Below, in pieces: positions 1-11,551 of a stretch of 64,000 bases of DNA. Origin of the DNA: Trigonopsis variabilis (Eukaryota > Ascomycota > Trigonopsidomycetes > Trigonopsidales > Trigonopsidaceae). Where the stretch lies: NCBI GenBank assembly GCA_003707065.3, contig PPXM03000003.1:682001-746000 (forward strand). The letters are read 5' to 3'. The notes under the pieces are model-generated. The model made no database searches, had not been told where the DNA came from, and saw only the letters and a program-made list of their open reading frames with translations. Positions within the stretch are counted from its first letter, which is position 1; every line of letters begins with the position of its first letter. Made by a program: the position numbers and the translations under genes.

Positions 1-114
1 GATCTTCTTTTCTAGAGGAAACGCGAGAGTGCAACTTTCATGGATCACTGTAGTTGAAGACCGCATTTGGATAACCTCTTCGTAGGAATGAGATTCCTCA
101 ATGACCTCTTTGCC
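1..114 (-). CDS. possible internal exon of a gene running off the left edge
   Basis: On the minus strand a reading frame is open from a TAG splice-acceptor-like site (bases 115-117) to the window edge. It encodes 38 residues starting GKEVIEESHSYEEV. The composition is protein-like (charged, mixed), and a divergent gene here would share a promoter with eIF2A. I found no convincing donor or start codon upstream and do not recognise the family. It may be chance. Confidence 0.25.
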
Positions 115-421
115 CTACAACACCCGCTCTCTATCAACAAAGAACGTAATAGTTGCAACTGAGGCTCATTTTAACGAGATAAAACGGAAGCGTTACTTTA
201 TGGAAATTCACCAAGTGAGTGAGGCAAAAACACTTAATTCAAGGCAAGGTAGTAAAAATCATTAATAATACATAATAATAATTATCGGTGTCAAAGAGTT
301 ATTCACAAGCACGGTGCTATTTACTCTATAGATGCTGATCGATTGCGCAGATTCTCGAATCCCAAGTAACGCGGGTCCGTGATAGTCGGTAGCGCGCATC
401 TAGCAACGAAGAATTTGCACC
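115..421. other. spacer before eIF2A
   Basis: No supported gene. It holds an AT-rich tract of ATAAT repeats around 262-290 and presumably the eIF2A promoter. If the minus-strand exon at 1-114 is real, its upstream part lies here. Confidence 0.5.
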
Positions 422-2330
422 ATGAGTCGGCCGGTGATGCAAATTGCATGTATGTTAGGATGCGAACGATCTAACTTCAGTGCGGACATCGAAATTTATA
501 AGTCTCTTTGAAGCTGGACCGAAATATGAAGACTTAGAAGGACTTTCAGAGTAAGATCAGGTCTGAAAGAAAAAGGGACTAACCATTCAGAAAGGCGGGA
601 GTTTATAAAAGTAGCACATACTCATCGGACGGGAGATATTTTGGATATATCACTGGAGAAGGGTGAGTTCATATTGGCCAAATAAGGTTAACTCAATAAG
701 AGTTGTAGTTGTGAATCCTGATGATGGACAAGAGGTTCAGCACTTCACAAGCGGTAATATCCAAGAGATGACGTTCAGCCCTCTTGGAACTTATCTGATT
801 ACATGGGAACGTCCTCAAAAGAACGAACAAGGAGAGACAATTGATAATGTCAAGATTTGGGATGTTGATAAAGGTGATTTGGCCTACAGTTGTGTCCATA
901 AGGTCCAAACAATCAGCTGCGTTCAATTCACTGGAGATGAAAAGTACCTATGTCGACGAGTTTCGAATCAAGTCCAAGTTTTTGAAACCGCGGATATGTC
1001 GAAAGTATGGAAGCGACTAGATGCTCAAGATCTAAGTGATATGGCAGTTTCTCCAGGGAAAAATTATTCAATTGCTATTTTCATCGCTGAGAAGTCAACT
1101 AATCCTGGTGCTGTTAGAGTATATAACATCCCTAATTTCTCCTCGCCGGTCTCGCAAAAGACTTTTTTCAAAGCTGATAAAATTCAATTGCTTTGGAATA
1201 AATTAGGTACAAGTTTACTGGCTCTGACGTCTACTGATGTTGATAAGACGGGGAAAAGCTACTATGGTGAAAGTAATTTGTACTTATTAGGTATTGCTGG
1301 TCAGTTTGATTCTCGCATTACACTTGACAAAGAAGGACCTATATATGATGTGCAATGGTCGAATAATTCTAGAGAATTCGGGGTTGTGTATGGTTACATG
1401 CCTGCCAAGACTATCATCCTTGATGCTAGAGGCAATCCTATTCAAGATCTTCCTACCGGTCCTAAAAATACCATCCTTTTCTCTCCTCATGCTAGATTCG
1501 TCATGACTGCAGGCTTCGGTAATCTCCAAGGTCAAATTGATATCTATGACCGCCAAAACCAATTCAAAAAGGTCGCCTCCATCAATGCCCCAAATAGCAG
1601 TGTCTGTGACTGGTGTCCCGATGGAAGACATTTCCTCACTGCTACGACTAGCCCTCGTTTACGTGTCGATAATGGTTTCCGTATCTGGCATTACACTGGT
1701 GAATTACTATACAACAAAGATATGACTGAACTTTTGTCAGCGACTTGGAGACCCGTGGATCCTGCAACCGTTCCAATTCGAAATGCTTTGTCTCCTTGTG
1801 GAACTCCTCATCCCTCTGCTTTGTCCGCTAAGAAAATCGTATCTGTTAAACCCACCGGTTCTTACCGCCCTCCCGGAGCTAGAGGCGGGCTACCTTCTTT
1901 TTCTTTAAGACGTGATGATGATGATGATGATGATGGCCAGAATGCTTCTTCCACCAGATCGGTCAATGGTACCCGATCTGTCCCCGGTGCCAATGGTCGG
2001 AATCGTCTTCCTCCCGGAGCGAACCCTCCACCTGAGTCTTTATCAAAGTCCGCCCTCAAAAATAAAAAGAAGCGTGAGGCCAAGAAATCGACTGACACAG
2101 AAACTCCTTCCCCCCCTCCCGCGTCGGCACTTGAAGCACCCGCCAGTGGAAGCTCGGCTACGCCTGAGGAAAAGAAGATTAGAGGGTTGCTCAAGAAGCT
2201 CAGAGCGATTGAAGACTTGCGTCAACGAGAAGCTACTGGTGACAAACTTGAAGAGACACAGAAACAAAAAATGGCAACTGAGTCTCAAGTACGGAAGCAG
2301 CTGAAGGAGTTGGGCTGGAAAGATGAATAG
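422..2330 (+). CDS. eIF2A: eukaryotic translation initiation factor 2A (WD40 type)
   Basis: Cytosolic initiation factor of the eIF2A family, which can deliver initiator tRNA to the 40S subunit independently of eIF2. Four exons: 422-449, 481-550, 591-662 and 701-2330, giving 599 residues. The three introns are 31, 40 and 38 nt. Donors are GTATGT, GTAAGA and GTGAGT, with CTAAC or TTAAC branch sites. Splicing restores the family N-terminus (MSRPVMQIALRTSK, then YSSDGRYFGYITGEG joined to VVVVNPDDG), which an intronless reading lacks. The body is a beta-propeller with family motifs (FSPLGTYLITWERP, WRP, FSPHARFVMTAGFGNLQG). The C-terminal region is low-complexity and basic, with a run of seven Asp encoded by a GAT microsatellite near 1914-1935, and ends in a helical segment with KKLRAIEDL. 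The intronless reading at 663 begins at GTG, which is actually a splice donor. Confidence 0.93.
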
Positions 2331-2549
2331 CATCTATAGCATGTAGCTAGAAAGTGAGACAGATATCTGGAACCACATATAAAGGAACTGAAACATAAAT
2401 GAGTAGATAACTGGATCCTGGGAAAGGAGATCTAACGGATTTTACGGTTCTAGCCCGCCACTCTAGGTCCCGACGTTACGGCCTTACTAAAACGGGACGT
2501 TAGTAATAAGTGGAAACGACGCTGTTCAATCTTTGTCCATTTTGCCACA

Positions 2550-3944
2550 ATGCTACGCCAGGCTCTAAAAATTGGGAGACCCCAGTTTATTAGATCTATA
2601 GTCTCATTGAGACGAGGATATCATGATACATCAAGACGAATGGCTGATCTAGTGACTCCGCCAGCTCAGGAGATTACTCTTCCTGAGGGGTCTGACGTTC
2701 AAGCTGCTCTTAGTGAAGTTATCATGGGCGAAGGAAAAGAGCGACCTATCTATCTTGATATGCAAGCGACGACTCCATTAGATCCGCGAGTCTTGGATGT
2801 CATGTTGAGATATTATACCGGTCTTTATGGTAACCCTCATTCTAGGACTCATTCTTACGGCTGGGAGACCGAGGAAGCAGTCGAAAAGGCACGAGAAGAA
2901 ATCGCTGGACTAATTGGTGCCGATCCGAAAGAAATCATCTTCACTTCTGGTGCGACAGAGTCGAATAACATGTCGTTGAAAGGCGTTGCTAGATTCTACG
3001 CTTCTCGAAAGAAGCATATTATCACAACACAGACTGAACATAAATGTGTCCTTGATTCTGCTCGGCATCTTCAAGATGAGGGATTTGACGTGACTTATCT
3101 AAAAGTTAATGAGAAAGGGCTGATTGATCTTGGCGAACTTGAAGCGGCCATTCGACCTGATACCTCATTGGTATCAATAATGACAGTGAATAACGAGATT
3201 GGAGTTATCCAACCAATCGAGGAGATTGGCCGAATCTGCCGCAAACACAAAGTTTTCTTCCACACTGATGGCGCACAAGCAGTTGGAAAAATCCCTCTTG
3301 ATGTTAATAAAATTAACTGCGATCTTATGTCAATTTCTGGCCATAAGATCTACGGACCTAAGGGAATTGGAGCGTGTTACGTGCGTCGTCGACCTAGAGT
3401 AAGATTGGACCCTATCATTACCGGAGGTGGCCAGGAGCGAGGCCTTCGGAGTGGTACTCTTGCTCCCCCCTTGATTGCAGGATTTGGTGAGGCTGCTCGT
3501 TTATGTAAGGCCGAAATGAACTACGATAGTAAGCATATTGGCCGTTTATCAAAGAAGCTTACGGACAGCTTGTTGAAGCTCCCCCACACTGTTCGCAACG
3601 GAGACCCTGACCATCATTACGCGGGATGCGTGAACATTTCATTTGCTTATGTGGAAGGTGAATCATTACTGATGGCCTTGAAGGATATTGCTCTTAGCAG
3701 TGGATCGGCTTGTACTTCAGCTTCTTTGGAACCTTCGTATGTCTTGCGTGCTCTTGGAGCTGATGACGCTCTCGCACACTCGTCTATTCGCTTTGGAATC
3801 GGAAGGTTTACCACCGAGGAGGAGATTGACTATGTCATCAAAGCCGTTTCTGAGCGTGTCCATTTCCTTCGTGAGCTTTCACCTTTGTGGGAGATGGTAA
3901 ACGAGGGAATCGACCTTAGTACAATCGAATGGTCCCAACATTAA
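2550..3944 (+). CDS. NFS1: mitochondrial cysteine desulfurase
   Basis: PLP enzyme that takes sulphur from cysteine for iron-sulphur cluster assembly on the Isu scaffold, working with Isd11 and frataxin in the mitochondrial matrix. It also supplies sulphur for tRNA thiolation. Single exon of 464 residues, close to yeast Nfs1 (497). The first 30 residues are rich in Arg and Ser with no acids, as expected of a mitochondrial presequence. The PLP-binding lysine is K266 in [12 protein letters not shown]. The persulfide cysteine is C388 in [14 protein letters not shown]. The substrate and PLP motifs [10 protein letters not shown] and [10 protein letters not shown] are intact, as is the conserved C-terminus ending [10 protein letters not shown]. 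It lies 219 bp behind eIF2A on the same strand. Confidence 0.97.
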   Translation: MLRQALKIGRPQFIRSIVSLRRGYHDTSRRMADLVTPPAQEITLPEGSDVQAALSEVIMGEGKERPIYLDMQATTPLDPRVLDVMLRYYTGLYGNPHSRTHSYGWETEEAVEKAREEIAGLIGADPKEIIFTSGATESNNMSLKGVARFYASRKKHIITTQTEHKCVLDSARHLQDEGFDVTYLKVNEKGLIDLGELEAAIRPDTSLVSIMTVNNEIGVIQPIEEIGRICRKHKVFFHTDGAQAVGKIPLDVNKINCDLMSISGHKIYGPKGIGACYVRRRPRVRLDPIITGGGQERGLRSGTLAPPLIAGFGEAARLCKAEMNYDSKHIGRLSKKLTDSLLKLPHTVRNGDPDHHYAGCVNISFAYVEGESLLMALKDIALSSGSACTSASLEPSYVLRALGADDALAHSSIRFGIGRFTTEEEIDYVIKAVSERVHFLRELSPLWEMVNEGIDLSTIEWSQH

Positions 3945-4415
3945 GTTTCTTGGATTATGCGGATATGAACGTGTAACAAGAGATAATGAAACGGGTAAAC
4001 GCAAGAGCTCTTTAAGCATAAAGGCTTTTTATTGCCGCTTCTGAGAGGATCACATCGTAGGTACCACGAGAACACGCGAGAAACACAACCTGGCGATTAT
4101 TCTTAAGAATGTAGCAATTACAAGTTATTGAAGACTACATCCCTATTTGTCCTGAATTTGACGGCATGTCGAAGAGTAAGCTGACGAAGGAAAGCATGAG
4201 AATAGACATCATTAACATGCAAAAGTGCAGAAAAGATCTTAAAGAGAAGCCGATCATTCATAAGGCATCAATTAGAGATGTCTTGATGATTCTAAAAGTC
4301 GGCCGGAACTTCCTGGTCTGAGCGTCTGATCGTTGCGCTGTTACCAAGAATTCTCCGTTACTATTCTCAAGACAAACTTTCCGCCACCCTATTTCTCCTA
4401 CAGCCGGGCACCATA
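3945..4415. other. spacer between NFS1 and SNF1
   Basis: Holds the NFS1 3' end and the SNF1 promoter and leader. The only structure noted is a small ORF at 4166-4321, listed separately. Confidence 0.5.
4166..4321 (+). CDS. 51-codon small ORF in the SNF1 leader (candidate uORF)
   Basis: ATG-initiated reading frame of 51 codons beginning MSKSKLTKESMRID and ending VGRNFLV. It stops 94 nt before the SNF1 start codon. It is Lys/Arg-rich and has no recognised domain. It could be an upstream ORF regulating SNF1 translation, a short independent gene, or chance. Transcript ends would decide. Confidence 0.2.
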   Translation: MSKSKLTKESMRIDIINMQKCRKDLKEKPIIHKASIRDVLMILKVGRNFLV

Positions 4416-6334
4416 ATGTCATCTACGTCCGTGTCAGATGCTGCACATGTGGAAACAGTGACCGACAAACCCAATCAACCTATGGAGGATAAGTCTAGTT
4501 CTGACAGTCGCGCCAATGGGCGAGATGTGGTCGGAGGACAGGGAGACAAGTTAGATCGATATCAGATCATTAAGACGCTGGGAGAAGGTTCTTTTGGCAA
4601 GGTTAAGCGTAAGTGCAGATGAACGGTTTTTCGAGATTTTCTCTCACCTTTACACCAATGAAAAGAAAGAGTTGGTCTTTCTTGTGAATCCGTTTCAAAA
4701 GACCTAAGCTAACTTTAGTGGCCTATAACCTTGGTACGCATCAGAAAGTTGCATTAAAAATCATCAATCGCAAGACATTGGCAAAGAGTGATATGCAAGG
4801 TCGTGTTGAGCGTGAGATTTCGTATCTTCGGCTATTGAGACATCCCCATATCATAAAGCTCTACGATGTGATAAAATCGCGGGATGAGATAATTATGGTG
4901 ATGGAATTTGCAGGCAGAGAATTGTTCGATTATATAGTGCAACGAGGAAAGATGCCAGAGAATGAGGCTCGACGGTTCTTTCAACAGATCATTTCTGCGG
5001 TTGAATACTGCCATCGGCACAAGATAGTTCATCGGGATCTTAAACCAGAAAACTTACTCCTGGATGAAAATCTCAATGTTAAAATTGCTGATTTCGGCCT
5101 CAGTAATATCATGACTGATGGCAATTTCTTGAAAACGTCTTGTGGATCTCCTAATTATGCGGCACCAGAAGTCATATCGGGAAAACTGTACGCCGGACCT
5201 GAAGTGGATGTCTGGAGTTGTGGGGTCATTCTGTATGTTATGCTCTGTGGCCGTCTTCCATTTGACGATGAGTTTATTCCAACGTTATTTAAGAAAATAA
5301 GCGGTGGAATATATGTAATGCCTTCCTTTCTCAGCCCAGGTGCACAGAATCTCCTGCGACGCATGCTGGTCGTCAATCCTTTGAATCGTATCACAGTGAG
5401 GGAGATCTTTCATGATAAGTGGTTTGCTCAGGATCTTCCAGAGTACTTATTACCTCCCGACGAGAATGCAACCGAAGACTCGAATGAAATTGATGACCAA
5501 GTTGTTGGAGCCCTGGGCAAAACAATGGGTTATGATAAAGATGATGTATATGATGCTCTTAGACACCCTTCTCGAGATAACGACACGAGTGAGATTCGCG
5601 ATGCCTACGCCCTCATGAGGGATAACCGACTAATGCGGTCACGAGTACAAAGTGCAGATGACATGTCCACCACATCGTTAGGGAATGAGCTCGAATCACG
5701 CGAACGACCCTACAAGGCTTTTCCTGGAGCTGTTTCGATTGCGCTCCGCCGTCATCAGCCTCAGCCTTCTCTACCTTTTACACCAGGGCATCGGGTGGAC
5801 TCTCCTGACATGGCAACTCCTAATTCTACTATTGCTGTACTTCCTAGCTCCTTGCCGTCAATACATCGAGCTTCTCTTGCGGAATACGGGATTAATGCTC
5901 CTCCCAAAGCCGGTGGTGACCGGAGCCGGAGGACTTCGAGGAGGTCCAAAGTGCGCTGGCATTTTGGTATACGGTCGCGATCGTATCCTTTAGATGTTAT
6001 GGGGGAGATCTATCGTGCTCTCAAAGGATTGGGAGCTGAGTGGGTTCGTCCCAACAACGCGAACCCGACTACGGGCACTACAGACCAAGACTTATGGACC
6101 ATTCTTGTGCGGTGGAGATACAAGCCTGAAGGATCCCCGAACGAAGGAAAGTTTCTTAAGATGCAGATCCAACTCTACCAAGTCGAGACCAATTCGTATC
6201 TGGTAGACTTTAAATTTGATGGATGGGAAGATTCTAAGGAAGGTGCGGAAGGAGAGAATATATCGACCTTTCCATTCCTACACTTGGCCGCTCAGCTGAT
6301 CATGGAACTAGCCGTGAACAGTCAGGCCGCATAA
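4416..6334 (+). CDS. SNF1: SNF1/AMPK catalytic alpha subunit kinase
   Basis: Energy-sensing Ser/Thr kinase, catalytic subunit of the SNF1/AMPK heterotrimer (with Gal83/Sip beta and Snf4 gamma). It derepresses genes under low glucose. Two exons, 4416-4608 and 4719-6334, give 602 residues. The intron is 110 nt (GTAAGT donor, CTAAC branch, TTTAG) and interrupts the glycine-rich loop, GEGSFGKVK joined to LAYNLG. Kinase domain about residues 53-310: Lys78 in VALKII, catalytic Asp171 in HRDLKPEN, Asp189 in DFGLSN, and activation-loop Thr204 in FLKTSCGSPNYAAPEV, the site matching AMPK Thr172. An autoinhibitory UBA-like region follows, then the C-terminal regulatory domain with WHFGIRSRSYPLDVMGEIY and YLVDFKFDGWE. 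No His-rich N-terminal tract like that of S. cerevisiae Snf1. A small ORF lies in the leader. Confidence 0.97.
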
Positions 6335-7814
6335 TGTACGTTAGGATAATGATAGCGGGATGTTTGGATTCTATCATATTGTAGCCCCCCCTAAGGACGA
6401 GTCTGTGATGGTGTGTGGGTCTCTTATCCAAAAGGGTAATTTTCTCGCCCATCGTACTTGTTTTGACGCCACGATCAAACAAGCGCGATGTCAATACTGA
6501 GTGTCTGCATGTGAGAGCTTCAGCTAGATAAGTAGGAGCGCAATTGCGAGGAGGACATGGAGAAACTCATGATCGACTATTGCTCACCACTCGTGAGTTA
6601 ATTAAACGGAATGTAAGCCACGTGTAGGATATGCAAGAGTCCTGCTATGGCTAGTCATGGTACGGCGCACTGGAGAAGCAGAGGTTGAGAATGATCAAGC
6701 ATGATGATGCCTAGGAGAGTACAGTGCAGCTTGCAATCACAGAAGACAAGACGTTAAGGCATACGAAAGAAGACAGGGAAATACAAAGAATAATGGAACA
6801 TGATCGAAGAGTGCCCAAACAATACAAGAAACCATCTTAGCTAAGCAGAGATACAGTTAGGCAAGTGGTAAACAAACAGAACAAAGTGGGACAACCAGTG
6901 CCAAGCTTGGGACACAGAACGAGAGACATTACGTCATTGGACATTTTGTCTATGATTTAACCAGCTAGCAAGATGACTAAAGATCAAAACATCAACCCAA
7001 ACCCAGTAATAAAGCTTGCAAGACACGGTTGAAGAGTACTAGACAGAATTATCGTCACGGGAATGTTCGAAGGGAAAATTGGCGGCTAAGCCGTGTCAGC
7101 CGCGTGGTACATTCCATAGAAAAGCAAGGTAGAGAGAGTACAAAGCAGGCAAGGTGTATTGACCGAATATGTGGCGAGATAATGGACGCAGTTACAAGGA
7201 ACAAGAATATGTGAGATGATGTAAAGGCTCATAAACGAGGCAAGACCAAAAGTCCAAGAAGACAATTATTAGACTTAGCAGAAAGGTAAAAGACTCTGAA
7301 CCCAAGGTGGATATAAATTAAGTCTCGAGTAGGAAGAAGGAAAAAGAAGCCACTCCTATTTCTCGGGAGAAGGAACGAAAGAGGAAAGAGGAATTGAAGA
7401 TTGTGCTCGAATAGGAAATGATGATTCTGAAAAGGGAAGTAACAAGTCGAATTGGGTAGGACATCAGGGGTCTCGATAGTTGTTATGATACGGCGAAGGG
7501 CCGTGTGACGGGGTAGAAGGGATGAGACACTAAAAGAGATGAAAGATAATCAGCTGAAAGGCAAATAATGAGGTCATAAGGATAAAAACTTGATAACATG
7601 GCATACATAGCATGATAACCACGAATTTGTAGTCAAAAATGGGTGGGAAGTATTGAATGTCTACGAAAGAAGGTGCTCAAAGAGGGCTAGTCCAGATTGC
7701 TTCATCTCAAGCTGGCGGTCAGTTGTGACCTTCTCCGGGAAGTATTAGTCGCGCGGTCCACCCACCTTTTCTCTCTCTACTTCTGTTGCCACTTTCTCTA
7801 GTGAATTGTGAAAA
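6335..7814. other. 1.5 kb spacer upstream of NCE102
   Basis: No ORF with coding character and no RNA gene recognised. From about 6700 to 7620 the plus strand is strongly purine-rich (by eye about two thirds or more A+G), in contrast to flanking DNA. It could be a long NCE102 promoter or leader, or an unrecognised non-coding transcript. Confidence 0.5.
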
Positions 7815-8465
7815 ATGGCTTTTATTCTCAACTTAGTTTTACGTCTATTGCTCTTTGTTTGGCTTTCAATCTCGCTTGGTCTAGCGGCCCGAGTCATTGC
7901 GATTGAGCATACTAGACATCCCCAGATTAACTTCAAGTAAGTGTCGTCATCCGGTCAAAAGCCTATCCTTGTTACTCTACTGAGAATGATAATTCAATTT
8001 TTGATTGAGCAACAGACTGAATATGGCTGACTGAATTCCTCATATGGTTCTGGAATCGTACTAATTGATAGTATATTTGTTCCCGTCTTCGGTCTGGTCT
8101 TTGGTGTCTTTTATCCCTTCTTGGCCCTTTTCATTGAAGGAATTGCTTTCCCCATCATCATCGCCGTCCTCGACTTCCTTAACTGGGTTTTCGCTTTTGC
8201 TGGCGCCACTGCCTTGGCCGTTGCCATCCGAGTCCACTCATGCACGAACCGTGAGTTCCTTGACACCAATGTCTATGTTGAGGGAAGCACGAGCAAGTGC
8301 CGAATGCTCCAAGCTCTTTGCGTTTTCAACTACTTTGCCTTTGTCACCTTCTTGGTTGCCTTTGGTGTGTCTGTTGTCACTTGCCTAAACTCTGGAGCTT
8401 TCACTCTCCCCACTCGACACAAGACTCCCCCACGCACTGGTATTCCCACCATGTCACAGGTCTAA
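7815..8465 (+). CDS. NCE102: Nce102-like MARVEL-domain eisosome/MCC membrane protein
   Basis: Four-pass plasma-membrane protein of the Nce102/Fhn1 family, which in yeast organises the MCC/eisosome domains and responds to sphingolipid state. Two exons, 7815-7936 and 8072-8465, give 171 residues (yeast Nce102 has 173). The 135-nt intron has donor GTAAGT and a CTAAT branch just before ATAG. Exon 1 encodes the first membrane helix (MAFILNLVLRLLLFVWLSIS). Exon 2 carries the family signatures FLNWVFAFAGATALAVAIR, HSC followed by N, GSTSKCR, and the characteristic terminus GIPTMSQV, nearly identical to the PTISQV end of yeast proteins. A reading without the intron would begin at an internal ATG and lose helix 1. 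Confidence 0.93.
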
Positions 8466-9138
8466 AGTCAATTCTGACCGGGATGTGCAGAACGAAAAGA
8501 CATGAGAATGCGCGGAGGTATGTCATCTTGATTGGTATTATCTAGGTAAAGAGCCAGAGGGGAGGATTGGGAGCAGACAAAAGTCTGCCTTCGTTTCATA
8601 TGTTCGTGTCGACCTTCGACCTTTCTTTTTTTAAATGTTCTGTTTAATATTTGGCTTCCGCACTGCCACGGGCAGCTTATGCTTTGATGTTGCTTTACGA
8701 CTCGGGAGATTCGACTTGTGTAAGACTAGTAAATTATACCACGGCATTGCCTGATATGGTCGAGTAGAGAGCAGTTGTAGGTGATGATAACTTGAGAATG
8801 TGACTGGCGACGAGTTAATTAGATTTGGCCCTTTCTGGGGTCATCACCTCCCTTGCAAGGACAACGGTCTGTCAAACTACCACGAGCAAATGTTTACTAG
8901 CATTGGCGATCTCGGCATCAGCACGTCTTTGGAAATTGCCTAGATTTTCTCTTGAGAGCAGGGGCTGTGTTAGGGAGGATCAAGAGAAGTGCTTCTTGGC
9001 GTCCAAGCCCGATGTCTGTTACTGAATGAGGATTTGTGACCTCCTCGAGGGGCAGAATAAAACAGGCTAAAGGCGCTGCATTCCATGACGGTACTTTATA
9101 AGGTCATATCCTTACCCTCAGTCGTCGTCCAGGTCACA
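8466..9138. other. spacer between NCE102 and the GH72 gene
   Basis: NCE102 3' region and GH72 promoter. A TTATAAGG element near 9096 lies about 40 bp before the preferred GH72 start codon. No gene seen. Confidence 0.45.
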
Positions 9139-10608
9139 ATGATTCTGCTGAAGCTCTTTCTGTTGTTAACCTTCTGCTACGGTGCGGATGTCCTTGTACC
9201 TCCCATTGAGATCAAGGGTCGGCATTTTTACGATACAGTGTCCGGGGATCTGTTCTACATTCGAGGAGTAGACTATCAACCTGGTGGTGAAGCAGACGTG
9301 GGAACTAAAGATGGCCATGATGTGCTGAGTGATCCCGCGACGTGTCTGCGCGACATTTACTTGATGCAGCAGCTTGGCATTAACACTATACGGGTATATT
9401 CAATTGATCTCGATGCTGACCACGATGATTGTATGACTTTACTGGCTTCATCTGGCATCTATTTGATTTTGGACGTCAACTCTGGTCAGCAGCATCGTCA
9501 CTTAAATCGATATGAACCTTGGACGACCTACACCGAGGATTACTTAACAAACGTGTTCAAGGTCATTGAGATGTTTGCACCATACAACAATACTTTGGCT
9601 TTTTTTGCTGGTAATGAGATTGTCAACGACGACAAGTCTGCAAAAGTTGCTCCTGCATATATTAAAGCTGTGGTTCGGGACATGAAGCAATACATGAAGA
9701 GACATATCAATCGCCCTATTCCTGTCGGTTACAGCGCTGCAGACGCATTAGACTATCGAGAGTCGATGAGTAACTTTTTGGCTTGTGGTCCTTCGGATGA
9801 AAGCGTCGATTTCTACGGGGTCAATACTTACCAGTGGTGCGGAAAACAGACCTTTACTTCCTCTGGTTACGACAAATTGGTGACTGCTTACAAAGATTAT
9901 CCTATCCCTGTTTTCTTTTCGGAGTTTGGCTGCAATGAAGTCAAGCCGCGTATTTTCCAGGAAGTTGGCTCTATTTATGGTGACGAGATGACCTCGGTAT
10001 TTAGCGGCGGATTAGCCTATGAGTACTCTCAAGAAGATAATGACTACGGTCTAGTGAAGATTGCCTCTGACGGAAAAGCTACTGTTTTGGGAGATTTCTC
10101 GAGATTGATGAGTCAATTCTCATCTGCGACTGCAACACCCACTGCCACTAATCAGTTATCCTCGCAGGACATCGGCAGACCTACTGAATGCACTGCCACC
10201 TACACGAATATTGCTACCAATTCTCCAGTCCCCGACACCCAAGCTTTCTCCGTTCTCAAAGACGGCATCTCGGATCCTACACGAGGTGCTTATTTAGCGG
10301 TCGAATCTCTTTCTCTCTCTCCGACACTACCCATAGTGAATGAGGCTGGTGAGACAATTCGAAGCCCCACGCTATCAATTCTCACTACCGTAACAGCTTC
10401 GTCTATTTCGCATCAAACTGGCTATGCTGCTATTACAGATGACTCGAGTTCATCTTTATCTTTCTCTTCTTCTTCCTCTTCAACGGCTTCCGCATCTATT
10501 TCTGACTCTGCGACTTCGACAAAGTCAAAGAATGACTCACAGATAAATACCGTCAAATTTCCCTTTATGGCTCTCGCACTCAGCGCCATTTCTGTGGTTC
10601 TCTTGTAG
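9139..10608 (+). CDS. GH72 1,3-beta-glucanosyltransferase, GPI-anchored
   Basis: Cell-wall enzyme of the Gas/Gel/Phr family that cuts and re-joins beta-1,3-glucan chains outside the plasma membrane. I chose the ATG at 9139 because it starts directly with a signal peptide (MILLKLFLLLTFCYG). An in-frame ATG at 9085 would put 18 residues before it. Numbered from the upstream Met, the acid/base Glu is E178 (AGNEIVND) and the nucleophile is E280 (FFSEFGCNE). The catalytic domain runs to about residue 345. A Ser/Thr-rich tail follows, including a nearly pure Ser stretch, then a hydrophobic C-terminus (FPFMALALSAISVVLL) preceded by NDS, typical of GPI attachment. There is no Cys-rich X8/CBM43 module, so it belongs with the Gas3/4/5-like enzymes. 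Confidence 0.93.
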   Translation: MILLKLFLLLTFCYGADVLVPPIEIKGRHFYDTVSGDLFYIRGVDYQPGGEADVGTKDGHDVLSDPATCLRDIYLMQQLGINTIRVYSIDLDADHDDCMTLLASSGIYLILDVNSGQQHRHLNRYEPWTTYTEDYLTNVFKVIEMFAPYNNTLAFFAGNEIVNDDKSAKVAPAYIKAVVRDMKQYMKRHINRPIPVGYSAADALDYRESMSNFLACGPSDESVDFYGVNTYQWCGKQTFTSSGYDKLVTAYKDYPIPVFFSEFGCNEVKPRIFQEVGSIYGDEMTSVFSGGLAYEYSQEDNDYGLVKIASDGKATVLGDFSRLMSQFSSATATPTATNQLSSQDIGRPTECTATYTNIATNSPVPDTQAFSVLKDGISDPTRGAYLAVESLSLSPTLPIVNEAGETIRSPTLSILTTVTASSISHQTGYAAITDDSSSSLSFSSSSSSTASASISDSATSTKSKNDSQINTVKFPFMALALSAISVVLL

Positions 10609-11551
10609 AGTGTCTTTCGGGCTGTACGTTCTGATGACGTTAATATGCTGTTCCTTTGCATATCTTCAGGATCCTTTGTCTTGGAGAGGGATCCTGAATA
10701 CACATAACATTTTTTATAAACTCAATTGCTTTCAGTTTTACGTGCTTATCGTAGCTTTAAACCTCTAGGGCCAGTTGTGACATCAATTATGGACCGTTTG
10801 TCGACGTTTGCCGACGATTGCTGATTAATAGTAGGACTCACACCCGATTATCGGCATGCCAAGTACCACAGATGTAGATCTGGTTAATAATGCCTGTTCA
10901 TAACTATAGCCATTTAATAAATCGCAATCTCGGTTATTCTACCGTGCGAGAACTCGCCAAAGAGGAGCTACCAAGATGAGAGCAAAAAGCTCCACGAAGG
11001 CATCACTTGCTCTAATGAAACATCAACTAAGGGATCTACAAGGGAGGACTATTTTCCATAGAATCTACAAAAGAAAGGTCTCAAGGAGTAGTGTCGACTT
11101 CCTGCTGACCTCGAGGTTGGGTGCCTAACATTCAATGTGGATCCCACGGCGCATCCTCCGAATGAAGAAGATCCGAATCTTACTAAAATAAAAATGGCAA
11201 ATGTTTTTTTATAGAGAAAGGTTTCGCTGTCCTCCATAGCAGAGTTTCCTTCACTTATCGATCAGGACAGCCTAGCTCGAACGGACAAACACAAAGAGGC
11301 CACGCAAAAGAACAATAACATTGACTCAGGGGTTTCTAAAAAGTGTAGTGTATACTATTCTATACGTACAATGAGGGGAACTCGGGAAAGGCTAGGGAGA
11401 TGCTGATAGGGAGACAACATTCGGTATGATGAGACACCGCTACCGGGATGTCGTGCGAGCTCGGCATTGCGAATGAGCACATCCAGTGACGCAGCCAAGG
11501 TTTTGCGCCCGATTTTATATATAATGTATCAGGACCAGTCGTAGGTCAATA
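10609..11551. other. spacer with TATA box before the ToxD-like gene
   Basis: About 0.94 kb with no supported gene. The stretch from 11516 to 11524 (TATATATAA) is a good TATA box, 28 bp before the ATG at 11552. Confidence 0.5.
11516..11524 (+). promoter_or_regulatory. TATA box of the ToxD-like reductase gene
   Basis: TATATATAA ends 27 bp before the start codon at 11552, implying a short leader and an inducible promoter. Few other genes in the window have so clear a TATA element. Confidence 0.5.

Noticed and set aside
351-370. TTCTCGAATCCC as a tRNA B box
   Set aside because: It differs from GGTTCGANTCC, and no A box or acceptor stem is found around it.
663-700. GTG at 663 as the eIF2A start
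   Set aside because: It is the GTGAGT donor of a 38-nt intron. Three upstream exons restore the conserved N-terminus with exact phase.
1912-2304. Plus-strand ORF with eight initial Met
   Set aside because: Shadow of the GAT repeat that encodes polyaspartate in eIF2A.
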